Part shown: positions 62,001 through 64,000 of the stretch, piece after piece | How positions within the stretch are numbered: position 1 is the stretch's first letter | Layout of the letters: the number at the start of each line of letters is the position of its first letter | Assembly: GCA_902168205.1 (NCBI GenBank) | Contig: CABHOK010000006.1 | Location: 124,001-188,000 of the forward strand | DNA: 64,000 nucleotides | Origin: an uncultured Chitinophaga sp. | Lineage (GTDB): Bacteria; Bacteroidota; Bacteroidia; Cytophagales; Cyclobacteriaceae | Direction: 5' to 3' | The notes under the pieces: model-generated | What the model saw: only the letters and a program-made list of their open reading frames with translations | What the model was told of the DNA's origin: nothing | Database searches by the model: none | Translations under genes and position numbers: made by a program

Positions 62001-64000
62001 GGACCTACTGCTACGCTTAGCGGAACATCAACGGCTACCCTTTCCGCCAGCAACCTGTTGGAAGGTGTATATATATTCAGGCTTACAGTAACGGATAACA
62101 AATCAGCTACTGCGAGTGATGAGGTGCGTGTAACAGTAACATCTGTAAATCAGAACCCGATTGTAAATGCCGGTACTGATAAAACACTCGTACTCCCGAC
62201 AAACTTTACGTCATTCACTGCTTCAGCCTCCGATACCGATGGTACGATATCAACCTATGCGTGGACGCAGCAGTCAGGTCCATCGGTAGCAACCATGACC
62301 GGTACAGCTTCTGCTACTGTAGATATATCGGGCCTGATCATTGGTACCTATATATTTCGTATCACCGTTACCGATAATGATGGCGGACAATCTTTTGATG
62401 AAGCCCGTGTCATTGTACAAGCCGCTACCAATGTTAACCCGGTAGCGAATGCAGGAAGTAACGTAACTATATTCTTGCCTACCAACACCGTTGTGTTACC
62501 GGGTTCGGGAACAGACGCTGATGGAACGATTCAATCTTATGCCTGGACAAGAATATCCGGGGGTGCAGCAACACTCACCAATCAAAATACAGCTATACTT
62601 ACTGCGTCCGGTCTCGCTGCAGGAACCTATGTGTTCCGCTTAACCGTGACCGATGATGACGGTGCTACCGGTATAGATGATGTTACTGTAACGGTAAATC
62701 CGGCAACCACCAACCAGCTGCCTATAGCCGATGCTGGTCCGAACATTACCCTTTCGCTCCCGGTAAACAGTACCAACCTGATTGGCGCGGGTACTGATCC
62801 GGATGGAACCATCACCAACTACGCCTGGATAAAAGTAAGCGGCCCCTCAGCCTTTATGATCAATGCCAATTCTCCGGTGCTTTCATTGACTGACCTGGTA
62901 GAAGGTGTATATATATTCCGGTTAACCGTAACCGATGATGATGGCGCTACTGCAACCGACAACTGCCAGGTGATTGTGCTTCCTTCCAGCGTGAACCAAA
63001 CGCCAACAGTATCAGCAGGTAATAACATAACTGTTACGCTGCCCACCAACTCCGTAACCATTACCGCTTTTGCCAGTGATGCAGACGGAAGCATTGCCTC
63101 CTATAGCTGGGCCAAGCAGGTAGGACCTACCGCTACTGTAAGTGGAGAAACAACGGCCAGCCTGCTGGTAACAAGTCTCGAGGAAGGTACCTATACATTC
63201 CGCGTTACGGTAGCAGACAACGCAGGGGCTACTGCTTTTGATGAAGTCAATATCATCGTACTGCCAGCCGGTTCGAACCAGCCTCCCCTGGTGAATGCAG
63301 GCGTAGACCGGACCTTGTTCTTACCCAACAACGCGATTAACCTTACCGGAACAGCTAGCGATAATGACGGATCCATAACCTCCTATCAATGGACCAAAAT
63401 TCAGGGACCGACTGTAACGATGGGCAACACCACTGCGGCTACCATTACATTAACCGACCTGATTGCCGGACAATATACTTTCAGACTTACGGCTACGGAC
63501 GATGATGGTGCAACCGCATTTGACGAAGTGAACGTTACAGTCTTCCCGGGCACGATCAACCAACCTCCGATCGCCAATGCCGGAAGCAACCAATCCATCG
63601 TATTGCCGAACTCCACTGTTACCATCAGCGGTTCCGGTTTTGACCCCGATGGATCGATCGTATCCTATACCTGGACACAGGTTTTAGGCGCTTCGTCCGT
63701 GCTTGAAAATATTAACTCGCCTACACTTATTGTGAATAACTTGCTGGAAGGCGTATATCGCTATCAACTAACGGTAGAGGATGATGACGGTGCCAGCGGC
63801 TCTGACTTCGTAGATATTACCGTAGTTCCGGAAGGAACCAACGTACCGCCTATAGCAAATGCAGGCTTCGACCAAGTGATTTACCTACCGCAGTCAACAA
63901 CCGAGTTGCAAGGCAATGGTCTCGATACAGACGGCACAATTCAAACTTACTTATGGGAGAAGAAGTCCGGAGGAACTGTTACCCTCAGTGGTCAGGCTAC
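59091..64000 (+). CDS. Giant secreted protein: beta-helix domain plus PKD-type repeats, truncated by window
   Basis: The frame opens with ATG 59091 and stays open for 1,636 codons to the window edge. Residues 1-33 are a signal peptide (LFLFLFITTLNFHAIAQ). Residues about 35-455 are a right-handed parallel beta-helix of the pectate-lyase-like type (GNGILINSSRYFRITGTGDA, IEIDHIEITKTGFAGIMAKT, GVYIINNTIVNAQTAAVK) ending in a typical AINAGRNVAL and LRPTGANWDAGAFEL. Then come at least 13 PKD/K319L-type domains of about 94 residues, each opening NxxPxxNAG and containing SDxDGTIxSYxWTQ and FRLTVTDNDGA. The first starts at 60468 and the others follow every 276-285 bases. The C-terminus, probably with a type IX sorting signal, is outside. 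It probably binds or cleaves a polysaccharide. Confidence 0.9.
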   Translation, partial: MKRIPVPSEPLMYARVLFLFLFITTLNFHAIAQCGCTFTIPAGSGSVTFNGTAQGVKPGDVICIQGGARERIIFQNITGSATNYVTIKNCNGQALIGGPNAGNGILINSSRYFRITGTGDASVEYGIKIVETKSGTQGIVATSLSSDIEIDHIEITKTGFAGIMAKTDPSNNCADKTPERPNFRMSNIHLHHNYIHDIGGEGFYIGNSFYNGTTIYCGSTQYPHEVRGVRIHDNLVMNSGWESIQVGSAVADVEIYNNKVYNYGSANNPSQNGGIQMGVGTTGKLYNNFVKGGFGPCLVVQGIGLNYVFNNVIVNPGAEAINVNTRPTPLATDIVPTGFLGGVYIINNTIVNAQTAAVKENINNAPGNVLYNNLIVASTTNWNQLKTYTDWSQGNNVVIPVLANAKFVNPTNDDYRLQSGSPAINAGRNVALFGVTFDFDKLLRPTGANWDAGAFELSGNQKPVVNVGSNQTIILPINTTTIIGSATDADGTITSYQWTQTSGPSATLTNETTPILLLTNLVEGTYVFRLTATDNASETGYAEVTITVQAAIVNQPPVANAGTNKTITLPVTTTTINGSASDADGTVTTYAWTQVGGAAATLVNANTATLTVNGLTTAGTYTFRLTATDDDGATGYDEVTVTVQPAATNQLPTANAGPDRNLTLPTNSVNLAGSASDPDGSIATYTWTKVSGPAAIMTGATTPTLSLTNLTVGSYVFRLTVTDNLGASAFDQATVVVSAANQLPVVNAGPDKTIKLPTSTVTLSGSASDADGTIASYGWTIVTGPNTPTLTNATSATLTVTGMVQGTYTFRLTATDNNGASASNDAVVIVQAANIPPVANAGTDVTLTLPANSATLTGSGTDTDGTIASYAWEKVSGPAATLGPTGQAALNLSNLVQGTYSFRLRVTDNEGASATDLVAVVVLPPTVNQPPVVNAGTDVTLTLPTNSTTLTGTASDPDGSITSYLWERISGPTATLSGTSTATLSASNLLEGVYIFRLTVTDNKSATASDEVRVTVTSVNQNPIVNAGTDKTLVLPTNFTSFTASASDTDGTISTYAWTQQSGPSVATMTGTASATVDISGLIIGTYIFRITVTDNDGGQSFDEARVIVQAATNVNPVANAGSNVTIFLPTNTVVLPGSGTDADGTIQSYAWTRISGGAATLTNQNTAILTASGLAAGTYVFRLTVTDDDGATGIDDVTVTVNPATTNQLPIADAGPNITLSLPVNSTNLIGAGTDPDGTITNYAWIKVSGPSAFMINANSPVLSLTDLVEGVYIFRLTVTDDDGATATDNCQVIVLPSSVNQTPTVSAGNNITVTLPTNSVTITAFASDADGSIASYSWAKQVGPTATVSGETTASLLVTSLEEGTYTFRVTVADNAGATAFDEVNIIVLPAGSNQPPLVNAGVDRTLFLPNNAINLTGTASDNDGSITSYQWTKIQGPTVTMGNTTAATITLTDLIAGQYTFRLTATDDDGATAFDEVNVTVFPGTINQPPIANAGSNQSIVLPNSTVTISGSGFDPDGSIVSYTWTQVLGASSVLENINSPTLIVNNLLEGVYRYQLTVEDDDGASGSDFVDITVVPEGTNVPPIANAGFDQVIYLPQSTTELQGNGLDTDGTIQTYLWEKKSGGTVTLSGQA
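60468..64000 (+). repeat. Tandem array of 13 PKD-coding repeats of about 282 bp
   Basis: Repeat starts (codon for the N of NxxP) fall at 60468, 60750, 61035, 61311, 61590, 61872, 62148, 62430, 62712, 62994, 63276, 63558 and 63840. Spacing is 276-285 bases, most often exactly 282. The DNA of the copies is diverged, while the protein pattern is kept. The thirteenth copy is cut by the window end. Confidence 0.92.

Noticed and set aside
61418-63625. Series of minus-strand frames of 60-134 codons under the PKD gene.
   Set aside because: They recur with the 282-base period and are antisense shadows of the repeats; none has a start signal or known family.
60468-64000. CRISPR array or other DNA-level repeat.
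   Set aside because: The period of 282 bases is in frame and codes for PKD domains; copies are diverged in DNA and there are no spacers.
1-64000. tRNA, rRNA, insertion sequences, prophage.
   Set aside because: I found no cloverleaf T-arm words, no transposase or integrase and no rRNA segments.

Overview
This 64 kb window is chromosomal DNA from a member of the Bacteroidota, most likely the order Cytophagales (inference from gene content). The evidence is SusC-like TonB receptor architecture, a Bacteroidota-type LptE/SecG neighbourhood, the 'putative porin' next to lpxK, an LptE that starts on TTG inside the upstream gene, a TTTG-N18-TAnnTTTG promoter, and very long secreted PKD proteins. I see no rRNA, tRNA, CRISPR array, insertion sequence, prophage or plasmid gene. 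Genes are densely packed on both strands, and short intergenic repeats are the main accessory DNA.

Layout. 1-3.3 kb (minus): a membrane transporter cut by the window edge, an OmpH/Skp chaperone, an unknown acidic protein and a gamma-carbonic anhydrase-like protein. 3.4-8.3 kb (plus): miaB, a sigma-54 activator without a receiver domain, lptE, a TPR-like protein and secG, ending in a clear terminator. 8.3-12.1 kb (minus): miaE, a large beta-barrel 'putative porin' and lpxK. 12.1-15.5 kb (plus): a Nif3-family protein, a coiled-coil protein whose zinc ribbon has lost most of its cysteines, and a TPR protein whose signal peptide is encoded across a terminator hairpin. 15.5-20.5 kb: a histidine phosphatase, menI and menF, and membrane proteins. 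20.5-27.8 kb: a NarL-type regulator, then a cassette of TonB receptor, lipoprotein, Tat-exported aminotransferase and AEC-family permease. 27.8-31.5 kb: small genes, intergenic repeats, an AraC remnant and a secreted protein with highly biased codons. 31.6-49.9 kb: housekeeping and envelope genes, including a rhomboid-MORN-TonB fusion. 50-54.5 kb: menD, menB, two non-men genes and menE. 54.7-64 kb: an exopolysaccharide-type locus of a receiver protein, a sugar transferase with a receiver-like N-terminus, two GT2 enzymes and a hexapeptide acyltransferase, followed by a giant beta-helix plus PKD-repeat secreted protein that runs off the end.

Functional links. The menaquinone pathway (chorismate route) is split between 16.3-18.0 kb (menI, menF) and 50.0-54.5 kb (menD, menB, menE); menC, menA and menH are not in the window. 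MiaB and MiaE act on the same A37 of tRNA. LptE, LpxK, Skp, SecG, the porin and OmpA proteins form an envelope-biogenesis theme. The most unusual items are the Tat-aminotransferase cassette, the rhomboid fusion, the receiver-like sugar transferase and the PKD giant.
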